A stretch of 64,000 bases of DNA from JAVVHE01 sp038238915 (GTDB lineage: Bacteria; Pseudomonadota; Alphaproteobacteria; Sphingomonadales; Sphingomonadaceae), in contig JBBSFH010000001.1 in NCBI GenBank assembly GCA_038238915.1, positions 1 through 64,000 on the forward strand, in the 5' to 3' direction. The translations under genes were made by a program, and so were the position numbers. The notes below the pieces were generated by a model that searched no databases, was not told the DNA's origin, and was given only the letters and a program-made list of their open reading frames with translations. Shown piece after piece: positions 14,078 to 24,207 of this stretch (the stretch's first letter is position 1; the number at the start of each line of letters is the position of its first letter).

Positions 14078-16672
14078 ATGTTCGATACCAAGACCGTTTC
14101 GGTCGAATGGGGCGGTCGCACGCTCACGCTGGAGACCGGGCGCATCGCGCGGCAGGCGGATGCGGCGGTGCTCGCCACCTACGGCGAAACCGTGGTGCTG
14201 TGCGCGGTGACCGCCGCCAAATCGGTGAAAGAAGGCCAGGACTTCTTCCCGCTGACCGTCCACTATGTCGAGAAATTCTCCGCTGCCGGCCTGATCCCGG
14301 GCGGCTTCTTCAAACGCGAAGCGAAGCCCACCGATCACGAGACGCTGACCTCGCGCCTGATCGATCGCCCGATCCGCCCGCTGTTCCCCGACGGCTTCTA
14401 CAACGAGATCAACGTGATCTGCCAGGTGCTGTCGTATGACGGCGAGAACGAGCCCGATGTCGTCGCGTTGATCGCAGCCTCCGCCGCGCTCACGCTGGCG
14501 GGTCTGCCGTTCATGGGTCCGGTCGGCGCGGGCCGTGTCGGCTATATCGACGGCGAATATGTGCTGAACCCGAGCCGTGCGCAGATTGCGCAGAGCGATC
14601 TCGATCTGGTCGCGGCGGGGACGCAGGACGCGATCCTGATGGTCGAATCCGAAGCGAAGGAGCTTTCCGAAGAGGTGATGCTGGGCGCGGTGATGCACGT
14701 CCACAAGGCATCGCTGCCGGTGATCGACGCGATCATCAAGCTGGCCGAGCAGGCGGCGAAGGAGCCGTGGGAACTGAAGAAGACCGACGATAGCGCCAAG
14801 CTCGAAGAGATTCGCGGACTGGTCGGCGCGGATATCGACGCCGCCTACAAGATGCTGGGCAAGGGGGAGCGACGCGAGGCGCTCGAAGCCGCCAAGTCCA
14901 GGATGAAGGCGCACTACGCGGACGCGAGCGGGCAGGAGCAGATGAAGGCGGGCAAGCTGTTCAAGAAACTCGAAGCTGCGATCGTGCGTGGCGCTATCCT
15001 GAAGGACAAGCGGCGTATTGATGGGCGCGGACTGAGCGATGTGCGTGCGATCGTGGGCGAGGTGGCGGTGTTGCCGCGCACGCATGGCTCGGCGCTGTTC
15101 ACGCGCGGCGAGACGCAGGCATTGGTCAGCGTGACGCTGGGGACTGCCGAGAGCGAGCAGATGATCGATTCGATCTACGGGATGCGCAAGGAGAACTTCC
15201 TGCTGCATTACAACTTCCCGCCCTATTCGGTCGGCGAAGTGGGCCGCTTCGGCGCGCCCGGCCGTCGCGAGATCGGCCATGGCAAGCTCGCGTGGCGCGC
15301 GCTGAAGCCGGTGCTGCCGAGCAAGGCCGAGTTCCCCTATACGATCCGCCTGATCTCGGACATCACCGAATCGAACGGTTCGTCCTCGATGGCGACGGTT
15401 TGCGGTGGCGCGCTGGCGTTGCTCGACGCGGGCGTGCCGTTGAAGCGCTCGGTGTCGGGCATTGCGATGGGCCTGATCCTTGAGGGCAAGGAGTTCGCAG
15501 TATTGAGCGATATCCTCGGCGACGAGGATCATCTGGGCGACATGGACTTCAAGGTCGCGGGCACGTCCGAAGGCATCACGTCCTTGCAGATGGACATCAA
15601 GATCGCGGGCATCACCGAGGAGATCATGCGCGTTGCTTTGGCGCAGGCCAGCGAGGGCCGCGCGCACATCCTGGGCGAAATGGCGAAGGCGATGGGCGAG
15701 GTTCGCGGCGAAATGTCCGCACACGCGCCGCGCATCGAGACGATGAACATCCCCAAGGACAAGATCCGCGAGATCATCGGCACCGGCGGCAAGGTGATCC
15801 GCCAGATCGTCGAGGAGACGGGCGCCAAGATCGACATCGAGGACGATGGCACGATCCGCATTTCTTCTTCGGATGCGGCGAAGATCGAGGCCGCGCGCAA
15901 CTGGATCATCGGCATTGTGGCGGAACCAGAGGTGGGCAAGGTCTACACGGGCAAGGTCGTCTCGATGGTCGACTTCGGCGTGTTCATCAACTTCCTCGGA
16001 TCGAAGGACGGACTGGTCCATATCAGCGAAATCCAGAACGAGCGCGTGACCAAGGTGAGCGAAGTGCTGACCGAGGGCCAGGCGGTGAAGGTGAAGGTGC
16101 TTGGCGTCGACGATCGCGGCAAGGTGCGGCTTTCGATGCGGCTGGTCGATCAGGAGACGGGCGAGGAACTGCCCGATACACGTCCCCCGCGCGAGGGCGG
16201 CGATGATCGTGGCCCGCGCGCTGGCGGGGACCGCGATCGCGGTCCCCGCCGCGAAAGCTCGGGCGGTGGCGGCGATCGGGGCGGCCCGCGCCGCGACGGT
16301 GACCGCAGCGGTCCGCGCCGCGACGGTGGCGATCGCGGCGGTGACCGTCCGCGCGAGGCGCGTTCGGACGACCGCCCACGTGACGACCGGCCACGTGACG
16401 ACCGGCCACGTGAGGATCGGCCGCGCGACGACCGGCCACGCGACGATCGCCCTCGTGACGATCGCCCTCGTGAGGATCGGCCGCGCTCGGATGACCGCCC
16501 GCGCGAGGATCGGCCCCGCGATGATCGTCCGCGCCGCGACGACGATCGTCCGGTCCGAGACGATCGTGCGCGTTCGGAAGAAGCCGATCCGTTCGCCACG
16601 CCCGACTTCCTGCGCGCGCCCGTTCGCGGGGACAGTGACGTGGCCGAGCGCCCGCGTCGTCGTCGCGACTGA
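14078..16672 (+). CDS. pnp: Polyribonucleotide nucleotidyltransferase (PNPase) with long charged tail
   Basis: An 864-residue PNPase, 3'-to-5' phosphorolytic exoribonuclease and degradosome component. Two RNase PH domains are present (first from MFDTKTVSVEWGGRTL; second around KDKRRIDGRGLSDVRAI). The KH domain is marked by KIREIIGTGGKVIRQI and the S1 domain by GKVYTGKVVSMVDFGVFINF. The enzyme proper ends near residue 700. The remaining 160 or so residues are a disordered Arg/Asp/Gly-rich tail with RGG-like and DDRPR repeats. Alphaproteobacterial PNPases are usually 700-770 residues. A perfect hairpin follows the stop. Confidence 0.96.
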   Translation: MFDTKTVSVEWGGRTLTLETGRIARQADAAVLATYGETVVLCAVTAAKSVKEGQDFFPLTVHYVEKFSAAGLIPGGFFKREAKPTDHETLTSRLIDRPIRPLFPDGFYNEINVICQVLSYDGENEPDVVALIAASAALTLAGLPFMGPVGAGRVGYIDGEYVLNPSRAQIAQSDLDLVAAGTQDAILMVESEAKELSEEVMLGAVMHVHKASLPVIDAIIKLAEQAAKEPWELKKTDDSAKLEEIRGLVGADIDAAYKMLGKGERREALEAAKSRMKAHYADASGQEQMKAGKLFKKLEAAIVRGAILKDKRRIDGRGLSDVRAIVGEVAVLPRTHGSALFTRGETQALVSVTLGTAESEQMIDSIYGMRKENFLLHYNFPPYSVGEVGRFGAPGRREIGHGKLAWRALKPVLPSKAEFPYTIRLISDITESNGSSSMATVCGGALALLDAGVPLKRSVSGIAMGLILEGKEFAVLSDILGDEDHLGDMDFKVAGTSEGITSLQMDIKIAGITEEIMRVALAQASEGRAHILGEMAKAMGEVRGEMSAHAPRIETMNIPKDKIREIIGTGGKVIRQIVEETGAKIDIEDDGTIRISSSDAAKIEAARNWIIGIVAEPEVGKVYTGKVVSMVDFGVFINFLGSKDGLVHISEIQNERVTKVSEVLTEGQAVKVKVLGVDDRGKVRLSMRLVDQETGEELPDTRPPREGGDDRGPRAGGDRDRGPRRESSGGGGDRGGPRRDGDRSGPRRDGGDRGGDRPREARSDDRPRDDRPRDDRPREDRPRDDRPRDDRPRDDRPREDRPRSDDRPREDRPRDDRPRRDDDRPVRDDRARSEEADPFATPDFLRAPVRGDSDVAERPRRRRD
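16370..16560 (+). repeat. 15-bp tandem repeat coding DDRPR units in the PNPase tail
   Basis: Imperfect 15-base units such as GACGACCGGCCACGT repeat in frame, giving DDRPRDDRPREDRPR-type protein sequence. Length variation by slipped-strand mispairing is likely. Codon choice differs between neighbouring units (CGGCCACGT, CGCCCTCGT, CGGCCGCGC), which suggests the array is not brand new. Confidence 0.85.
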
Positions 16673-16684
16673 TCTAACTGGATC

Positions 16685-16710
16685 ACCGGGGAGGCGAACG
16701 CCTCCCCGGT
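16685..16710. terminator. Bidirectional hairpin terminator between pnp and the LOG gene
   Basis: ACCGGGGAGGCG (16685-16696) and CGCCTCCCCGGT (16699-16710) form a perfect 12-bp stem with an AA loop. It lies 12 bases after the pnp stop and 4 bases before the end of the convergent LOG-family gene. There is no obvious T-run, which is common in high-GC genomes. Confidence 0.75.
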
Positions 16711-16714
16711 CGGC

Positions 16715-17254
16715 TCACCCCAGCCGCGCTGCCAGATCGTCCAACCCAGCCAAGGGTTCGACCAGTTGGAACAGATTGGGCGGCGCAAAGCCTTCGTCGG
16801 CGATGTGGCGCAGAAGCGCGGCCAGCGGTGCCCAATAATCATTGGCACCCATCAGCCAGATCGGCTTGTCGTGCAGCCCGAGTTCGCGCCACGTCAGCGA
16901 TTCCATCAATTCGTCGAGCGTGCCGATGCTGCCAGGAAGTGCGAGGATCGCGTCCGCGCGGGCGTGCATCTCCGCCTTGCGCTGGTGCAGCGTTTCCACG
17001 ACGACGAGTTCGGACAGGCCGCGCTGTGCGATCTCTTCTGTCATCAGAAAACGCGGGATCACGCCGATCACCCGCCCCTCAGCCGCCATGCACGCGCGCG
17101 CCGCCAGCCCCATGATGCCAATCGCGCCGCCGCCATATACCAAGGTGATCCCCCGCTCGGCGAGCATGCGCCCCAAGGCCTCGGCAAGCGCTGCATGCGC
17201 CGGATCGGCACCCGGCCGCGAGCCGCAGAACAGGCAGAGCGATCGGATCGGCAT
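16715..17254 (-). CDS. LOG-family protein (cytokinin riboside 5'-monophosphate phosphoribohydrolase type)
   Basis: A 179-residue protein with the LOG Rossmann fold: CLFCGSRPGADPAH, TLVYGGGAIGIMGLAA and ALPGSIGTLDELME. Family members hydrolyse nucleoside 5'-monophosphates. The usual catalytic loop PGGxGTxxE reads PGSIGTLDE here, with Ser replacing the second Gly, so activity may be altered. ATG 17254 is preferred over an in-frame TTG at 17260 because a GGAG box is then 8 bases upstream. Confidence 0.87.
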   Translation of the reverse strand: MPIRSLCLFCGSRPGADPAHAALAEALGRMLAERGITLVYGGGAIGIMGLAARACMAAEGRVIGVIPRFLMTEEIAQRGLSELVVVETLHQRKAEMHARADAILALPGSIGTLDELMESLTWRELGLHDKPIWLMGANDYWAPLAALLRHIADEGFAPPNLFQLVEPLAGLDDLAARLG

Positions 17255-17316
17255 TCCCAAGTCTCCAAAGCGCTTACGATGCGCGCGCGATGTGACCGGA
17301 CCGTGACGACCCTGCC

Positions 17317-17403
17317 CTACTCCGCGCGCGCCAGTCCGCGCGCGATGATCGTGGTGGCGAAGCCCACGAGGGCGAGCGAGAACAGCGTAGTGAGCGCGAA
17401 CAT
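17317..17403 (-). CDS. Predicted 28-residue single-span membrane peptide
   Basis: A short frame from ATG 17403 to TAG 17317 begins MFALTTLFSLALVGFATTII and ends ARGLARAE. That is one hydrophobic helix followed by a basic end. A GGAG box lies 10 bases upstream of the ATG. It fills the otherwise empty space between the LOG gene and ada. I do not recognise a family; it is supported only by the ribosome-binding site and the sensible membrane topology. Confidence 0.45.
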   Translation of the reverse strand: MFALTTLFSLALVGFATTIIARGLARAE

Positions 17404-17458
17404 GGGAGTTTGCTCCGATTCGGATTGAAGCGCTATGTTCGATATCTGTTCCATTGCG

Positions 17459-18523
17459 TCAAGCAAAAAGAACAGAGCTGGAACGAGCGCTCTCGTCCCC
17501 GAGCAGCCGTCGCTTCACGTCCAGCCCTCCCCGGTAGCCGCCCAGCCCGCCATCGCCGCGGATGACGCGGTGGCAGGGGATAAGGAACGATATATTGTTC
17601 GACCCGCATGCGCTCGCCGCAGCGCGCACCGCTGCGGGTCTCCCAATGGCGGCGGCGACCTGCGTGTAAGTGCGCGTTTCGCCGCGCGGGATCGTGATCA
17701 GATAGTCCCACACCAGCCGCTGGAAGGCAGTGCCCTGGATGTCGAGTGGCAGGCGGGGATCGGGGCGGCGGCCCGCCAGATGCTCCGCCAGCGCCGCGCC
17801 CCAATCCGCAAGCGCGCCCGCCTCGGGGCGGGCCGCGACGAATTCGGCGTGCGGAAACTCGGCGCGCATCTCGTTCTCAGCGTGCGCACCGAAGCACGCG
17901 AACGCCAGCCCGCGCTCGGTCGCCGCAATTGTCAGCGGCCCGTAAACCGTGTCCATCGTGGTCCAATCGAAGCGCATAGCCTTTCCTCCGCTTCGATATT
18001 GCGTGGGCGTGAGCGCGCCGAGCGGGCCGTCCACACCCGCCACCCGGCTCGTCGAGCCATAGCCCGCGCGGTGGAGCGCAGCGGTCGTACTGGGTTCCTC
18101 CTTGAGCGCGCGCTTGTAGGCCTGCGCACGCACCGCCGCGTGATAGTCGCGCGGCGAAAGCCCGACGATCGCGGTAAAGCGCCGCTGGAAGTGCGACGGC
18201 GCATAGCCCGCTTTCGCCGCCAGCGTAGCCAGATCGAGCGTCTCCTCGGGCGCGTCCTCGATGATGCGAACCAGCGCCGTCACCGTCGCCAGTCCCACGT
18301 CTGCCACCGCACGCAGCGGGTGGCAGCGACGGCACGGGCGGAACCCCGCCACCATTGCGTCGGCGGCTGCTGCTAGGAAGCGCACATTGCGGCGGTGTGG
18401 CATGCGCGCGGGGCACGCGGGACGGCAGAATATCCCCGTGGTGAGCACGCCCGCCACGAACACGCCCTCTGCCGAGCGATCCCGCGCCTCGAAGCGCGCC
18501 CAACATTCATCCTGGTTCAGCAT
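17459..18523 (-). CDS. ada: Ada: O6-methylguanine-DNA methyltransferase and adaptive-response regulator
   Basis: A 354-residue full-length Ada that repairs alkylated DNA and activates its own regulon. The N-terminal zinc domain keeps all four Cys (33, 37, 64 and 67, in GIFCRPACPAR and FRPCRRC). The middle is an AraC-type helix-turn-helix (LAAKAGYAPSHFQRRF). The C-terminal suicide methyltransferase has its acceptor Cys317 in IPCHRVI. ATG 18523 gives MLNQDECWARFEARD, the normal N-terminus. Confidence 0.95.
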   Translation of the reverse strand: MLNQDECWARFEARDRSAEGVFVAGVLTTGIFCRPACPARMPHRRNVRFLAAAADAMVAGFRPCRRCHPLRAVADVGLATVTALVRIIEDAPEETLDLATLAAKAGYAPSHFQRRFTAIVGLSPRDYHAAVRAQAYKRALKEEPSTTAALHRAGYGSTSRVAGVDGPLGALTPTQYRSGGKAMRFDWTTMDTVYGPLTIAATERGLAFACFGAHAENEMRAEFPHAEFVAARPEAGALADWGAALAEHLAGRRPDPRLPLDIQGTAFQRLVWDYLITIPRGETRTYTQVAAAIGRPAAVRAAASACGSNNISFLIPCHRVIRGDGGLGGYRGGLDVKRRLLGDESARSSSVLFA

Positions 18524-18684
18524 CGCACACTTCCACCATTTCCGCTTCCAATAACCCGCAGATAGTTGCGCCCGAGCGCCACGTCATTCCGCGCCGTGCG
18601 GCCAATGTCGCCACCGTGGCTTTCGCCTGCGCGATGGCTAAGCTACCCGTGGCACCAAGAAACCTGGGACGGAGACGCAACGCG

Positions 18685-20310
18685 ATGATCGGAACGATGC
18701 AGGACTGGCCGTTGCTGGTGTGGAAGCTGATCGATCACGCCAAGCTGAATCACGCGACCCGCGCTGTGATCAGCAACACGGTCGAAGGCGGGGTGCTGGA
18801 GACCAATTGGGGCGAGATCCATGCGCGCTCGAAAAAAGCCGCGCAGGCGCTGGTCGCAGGCGGGATCGGCATTGGCGACCGCGTGGGCACGCTCGCGTGG
18901 AACACGCACCGGCATGTTGAGCTCTGGTATGGTATCTGCGGCATGGGCGCGGTGGCGCATACGCTCAATCCGCGACTGTTTCCCGAACAGCTGATCTACA
19001 TCGCCAATCACGCGGCCGACCGCGTGCTGTGCTTCGACATCAGCTTCATCAAGCTGGTCGAGGGGATCGCGCCGCATCTGAAAACGGTCGAGACCTATGT
19101 GTGCATGACCGATCGCGCCCATCTGCCCGAAAGCAATCTCAAACTCGTCGCCTATGAGGATTGGATCGGCGCGCACGACGGCGAGTTCGACTGGGTGCGT
19201 CTCAACGAGTATTCGCCCGCTGGGCTGTGCTACACGAGTGGCACCACGGGCGATCCCAAGGGCGTGGAATACACCCACCGCTCCAACGTGCTGCACACCT
19301 TCGCGGTGATGTCTGGCGATCGTGCCGATGGCGGCCAGCGCGCGGTCACCATGCCAATCGTCCCCATGTTCCACGCCAACGCATGGGGCGTGCCCTACGC
19401 CACCGCCGCGCTCGGCCAGTCGCTGGTGCTGAACGGCCCCGCGTTCGATCCGCAGACTCTCCACCGGCTGATCCACGATTACGGCGTCACCACCACAGCG
19501 GGCGTGCCCACCGTGTGGCTCGGGCTGCTGCAATATCTTGACGCGACCGGCGGCAATCTCGGGCCGTTGCAGAAGCTGCTGATCGGCGGTGCGGCTGCTC
19601 CCCCTTCGATGATCGCCGCGTTCGAGGATCGCTACGGCGTGGAGGTGGTGCACAGTTGGGGGATGACCGAAATGTCGCCGTTTGGCACCATGGGTGCGCT
19701 CACGACCGCTGCGCTCAAGCTGCCCAAGGAGGAACGGCGGGCGCTTCAAGCAAAGCAGGGCCGCGCGCCGTTCGGTGTGGAGATGAAGATCGTCGGTGCG
19801 GACGGGCAGGACGCGCCGCGCGACGGCCGGGCCTTCGGTCGGCTGCTGGTGCGTGGCCCGTGGATCGCGGCGCGCTACTTCCGTCACGACGAACCCGCCG
19901 TGGACGCGCAAGGCTGGTTCGACACCGGCGACGTCGCGACGATCGACGCGATGGGCTACATGCAGATCGTCGATCGCTCCAAGGACGTGATCAAATCGGG
20001 AGGCGAGTGGATCAGCTCGATCGAGATCGAGAATATGGCGGTCGGCTGTCCTGGAGTGGCCGAGGCGGCCGTGATCGGCATCAAGCACCCCAAATGGGAC
20101 GAACGTCCGCTGCTGGTGATCGTGCGCAAGGATAGCGCAGACGTGACGCGCGAAGATGTACTCGCGTACCTGACCGGCAAGATCGCCAAATGGTGGATGC
20201 CTGACGATGTGATGTTCGTCGATGCGATCCCGCACACGGCTGCAGGCAAGATCCAGAAGGTGGCACTGCGGGCGCAGTTCGCGCACTATCAGTTGCCGAC
20301 AGCAGCGTAG
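18685..20310 (+). CDS. Medium/long-chain acyl-CoA ligase (AMP-binding)
   Basis: A 541-residue adenylate-forming enzyme that activates a fatty acid as acyl-AMP and then acyl-CoA. The phosphate-binding loop is YTSGTTGDPKGVEYTHR. SWGMTEMSPFGT is the A5-type motif, and GWFDTGDVATID with DRSKDVIKSGGEWIS are the later core motifs with the catalytic lysine near the C-terminus (AAGKIQK). ATG 18685 (MIGTMQDWPLLVWKLIDHA) is chosen as the family-typical start; the frame is open 23 codons further upstream. It stands alone between ada and a secreted protein. Confidence 0.9.
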   Translation: MIGTMQDWPLLVWKLIDHAKLNHATRAVISNTVEGGVLETNWGEIHARSKKAAQALVAGGIGIGDRVGTLAWNTHRHVELWYGICGMGAVAHTLNPRLFPEQLIYIANHAADRVLCFDISFIKLVEGIAPHLKTVETYVCMTDRAHLPESNLKLVAYEDWIGAHDGEFDWVRLNEYSPAGLCYTSGTTGDPKGVEYTHRSNVLHTFAVMSGDRADGGQRAVTMPIVPMFHANAWGVPYATAALGQSLVLNGPAFDPQTLHRLIHDYGVTTTAGVPTVWLGLLQYLDATGGNLGPLQKLLIGGAAAPPSMIAAFEDRYGVEVVHSWGMTEMSPFGTMGALTTAALKLPKEERRALQAKQGRAPFGVEMKIVGADGQDAPRDGRAFGRLLVRGPWIAARYFRHDEPAVDAQGWFDTGDVATIDAMGYMQIVDRSKDVIKSGGEWISSIEIENMAVGCPGVAEAAVIGIKHPKWDERPLLVIVRKDSADVTREDVLAYLTGKIAKWWMPDDVMFVDAIPHTAAGKIQKVALRAQFAHYQLPTAA

Positions 20311-20372
20311 GGGTGCGTGCTCGGCACGGGCGGCGCGCCACGCTATGCGTGCACGATCAGGGACAATACCCG

Positions 20373-21128
20373 ATGACCCATCGTTCTTGTACACAAGTGC
20401 TCCTGTCTCTGGTGGTTCTCGGATCGGCGCTCATCGGCTCGCCTGCGTCCGCGCAGACGCGGCTGGGCTCACTCGGCGGCCCGGGTGGCGGCCCGTTCGT
20501 CTCCCAATGCGCGCAATTCGATGTGCTGCGCGGTTTTGATCTGCGCGCCGCGGACGATGTGGATGCGCTGCGCTCGGTGTGTGGCAGCACGAAATGGCCC
20601 GATCAGATCACGCGCGAGACCGCGATAGAGCCGTTCAATGGTGGTGGCGGCGGTCGGCCGGTGCGCATCCTGTGCCCGCTCGACCTGCCTGCGGTGATCG
20701 GCATGGAAGTCGTTTCGGAGGGCGAGGGCACCAAAATTGTTAACAGCATCCATCTGAGCTGCGGGCACATTACCGAGCTTCCCCAACAGGGGCAGTTTTT
20801 CGCATTTGCCGCCTTCAATGGGCCCCTTATCGAAAACTCGTTCGCGGACACGGAATTCCATACGGATTGGTCGCAAGCATGTCCGCCTGGCCAACTCGCG
20901 GTAGGCGCCCACGGGCGCAGCGGCGTTTGGCTCGATTCAGTCGGCCTGATCTGCGCGCCGTCGCCGCAGCTGACCACTGCGGTGCGCAGCATCGGCAAGA
21001 TCAATACCGGCCCACCCGTCAAGCGCCCCAAGCGCACGATATGCCAGGCTGCCGACGATGCTGAGCAGCGCCAGTCCCCCGCCGCACCTGATCTGCGCGC
21101 GCAGTGCATCGCCAGCAAGAAGAAGTAG
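20373..21128 (+). CDS. Secreted cysteine-rich protein, unknown function
   Basis: A 251-residue protein with a clear signal peptide (MTHRSCTQVLLSLVVLGSAL, then IGSPASAQ). The mature part has eight Cys, an even number that suggests disulfides. Phrases such as GFDLRAADDVDALRSVCG and GRSGVWLDSVGLICAP resemble short repeated blades in jacalin- or vitelline-membrane-type beta-prism proteins, but I do not recognise a family. The C-terminus is basic (CIASKKK). The gene starts 62 bases after the ligase. Confidence 0.65.
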   Translation: MTHRSCTQVLLSLVVLGSALIGSPASAQTRLGSLGGPGGGPFVSQCAQFDVLRGFDLRAADDVDALRSVCGSTKWPDQITRETAIEPFNGGGGGRPVRILCPLDLPAVIGMEVVSEGEGTKIVNSIHLSCGHITELPQQGQFFAFAAFNGPLIENSFADTEFHTDWSQACPPGQLAVGAHGRSGVWLDSVGLICAPSPQLTTAVRSIGKINTGPPVKRPKRTICQAADDAEQRQSPAAPDLRAQCIASKKK

Positions 21129-21160
21129 GCGCACGCCCGGACTTCGCTCGGTTCGGCTAT

Positions 21161-21375
21161 TGAGGAAGATCTTCATCTTGCGGCTGCGGCTCGGATGCTT
21201 GAGCTTCCGCAAAGCCTTCGCCTGGATCTGACGGATGCGCTCGCGCATGACCCGGAATTGCGGACCCACCCATTCGAGCGTGTGATCGCTTCACACCGAC
21301 GCCAAAGCGCACCCTGATTACGCGCTCCTCGCGCGGGGCCTCGGCCGGATAGCACGCGCCTCACCGTTTCGGTAT
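21161..21375 (-). pseudogene. Decayed duplicate of the rpoD 3' end (sigma region 4)
   Basis: About 215 bases align with the last part of the intact rpoD (22187-22400), same strand. The C-terminal piece still reads RERIRQIQAKALRKLKHPSR and ends KMKIFLNS, against RERIRQIEAKALRKLKHPSR and KMKSFLDS in the intact gene. Further upstream the copy has small deletions and changes that break the frame. With the PEP-CTERM gene between the two copies, it looks like the old end of rpoD displaced by an insertion. It fills most of the 319-base gap after the secreted protein gene. Confidence 0.85.
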
Positions 21376-21447
21376 CGAATGCAAGGATTGACCTTTGCTT
21401 GTGCGGCAATTTGCCCTATCATGATCGAGTCAACAGGAGGAACTGGC

Positions 21448-22173
21448 ATGAAGCGCATCATGTTTGCCGCGATATCCGCCGCCGCCGCCTTCGCGACCCC
21501 CGCCGCCGCAACGAAGTTCGTTTACACCTACGAAGGCCACCTGCCAGTTGGTGCCAAGCTGGGCACTACCACACTCGCGCGGCCCACGCCGTTTACGTTC
21601 CACGCGGTGTTCGACGATAGCAGCCCCAACCTCGCCGCCCTCGTCGGCGTGCCCGGCTTCGTCGCCTACGCGCCAATTCGCGCGACGCTGCGGACCTACG
21701 GACAGACGTTCGATCTCAAGCCCTGGGACGGTACAAGCGGCGTCGCGGTCTCGATCTTCGATGCAAGCACGCCTTTTGGCCCCGACCACGTAGCGTCGGG
21801 CTTCATCCAGGACGTGCTCGGCGATGGGGCGGGTATCGTGGGCGACTGGCTGACCTCGACGCCGTCACCCTTCGACTCTAGTGGCAGGCTCCAGCCCTTC
21901 ACGATGAGCCGCACCGATTTCTTCGGCGTAGGGTTCGGCGCTGGCGTGTGCAATCCAATCTGCGGCACCGATCCGTTGCCCCAGACCTCGACAGCCGCGC
22001 CGACCCTGTCGCTCGTCAGCGGGGACTTCACCTACGTGGACTATCAGTTTGTGGGCCCGCCATTCACGCCTTACCGTGATCTGGCAGTGCTCGCCGCGCC
22101 AGAACCCTCCGCAATCGCGTTGTTCGGGCTTGGTGCGGTCGGGATCGCGTTCCAGCGTCGCCGGACTCGCTGA
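21448..22173 (+). CDS. PEP-CTERM sorting-domain protein
   Basis: A 241-residue exported protein. It has a signal peptide (MKRIMFAAISAAAAFATPAA), a Gly/Ser/Thr/Pro-rich body, and a C-terminal sorting tail: a PEP motif, a hydrophobic helix (AIALFGLGAVGIAF) and a basic end (QRRRTR). Such proteins are processed by exosortase and linked to exopolysaccharide. A perfect AGGAGG box lies at 21435-21440. It is oriented against rpoD, with the stop only 6 bases from the rpoD stop, and sits between intact rpoD and the rpoD fragment. Confidence 0.85.
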   Translation: MKRIMFAAISAAAAFATPAAATKFVYTYEGHLPVGAKLGTTTLARPTPFTFHAVFDDSSPNLAALVGVPGFVAYAPIRATLRTYGQTFDLKPWDGTSGVAVSIFDASTPFGPDHVASGFIQDVLGDGAGIVGDWLTSTPSPFDSSGRLQPFTMSRTDFFGVGFGAGVCNPICGTDPLPQTSTAAPTLSLVSGDFTYVDYQFVGPPFTPYRDLAVLAAPEPSAIALFGLGAVGIAFQRRRTR

Positions 22174-22179
22174 GCCGCG

Positions 22180-24188
<2,009 letters not shown>

Positions 24189-24207
<19 letters not shown>

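Noticed and set aside
13901..16021. A 706-codon open frame antisense to pnp
   Set aside because: High-GC codon bias keeps antisense frames open; the translation is His/Arg/Asp-rich with no domain, while the plus strand encodes complete PNPase.
16370..16560. CRISPR-like array from evenly spaced repeats
   Set aside because: The 15-bp units are adjacent without spacers and stay in the pnp reading frame, so they are a coding tandem repeat.
16715..17254. Lysine decarboxylase
   Set aside because: Older name for this fold; the motifs are those of LOG phosphoribohydrolases, not PLP-dependent decarboxylases.
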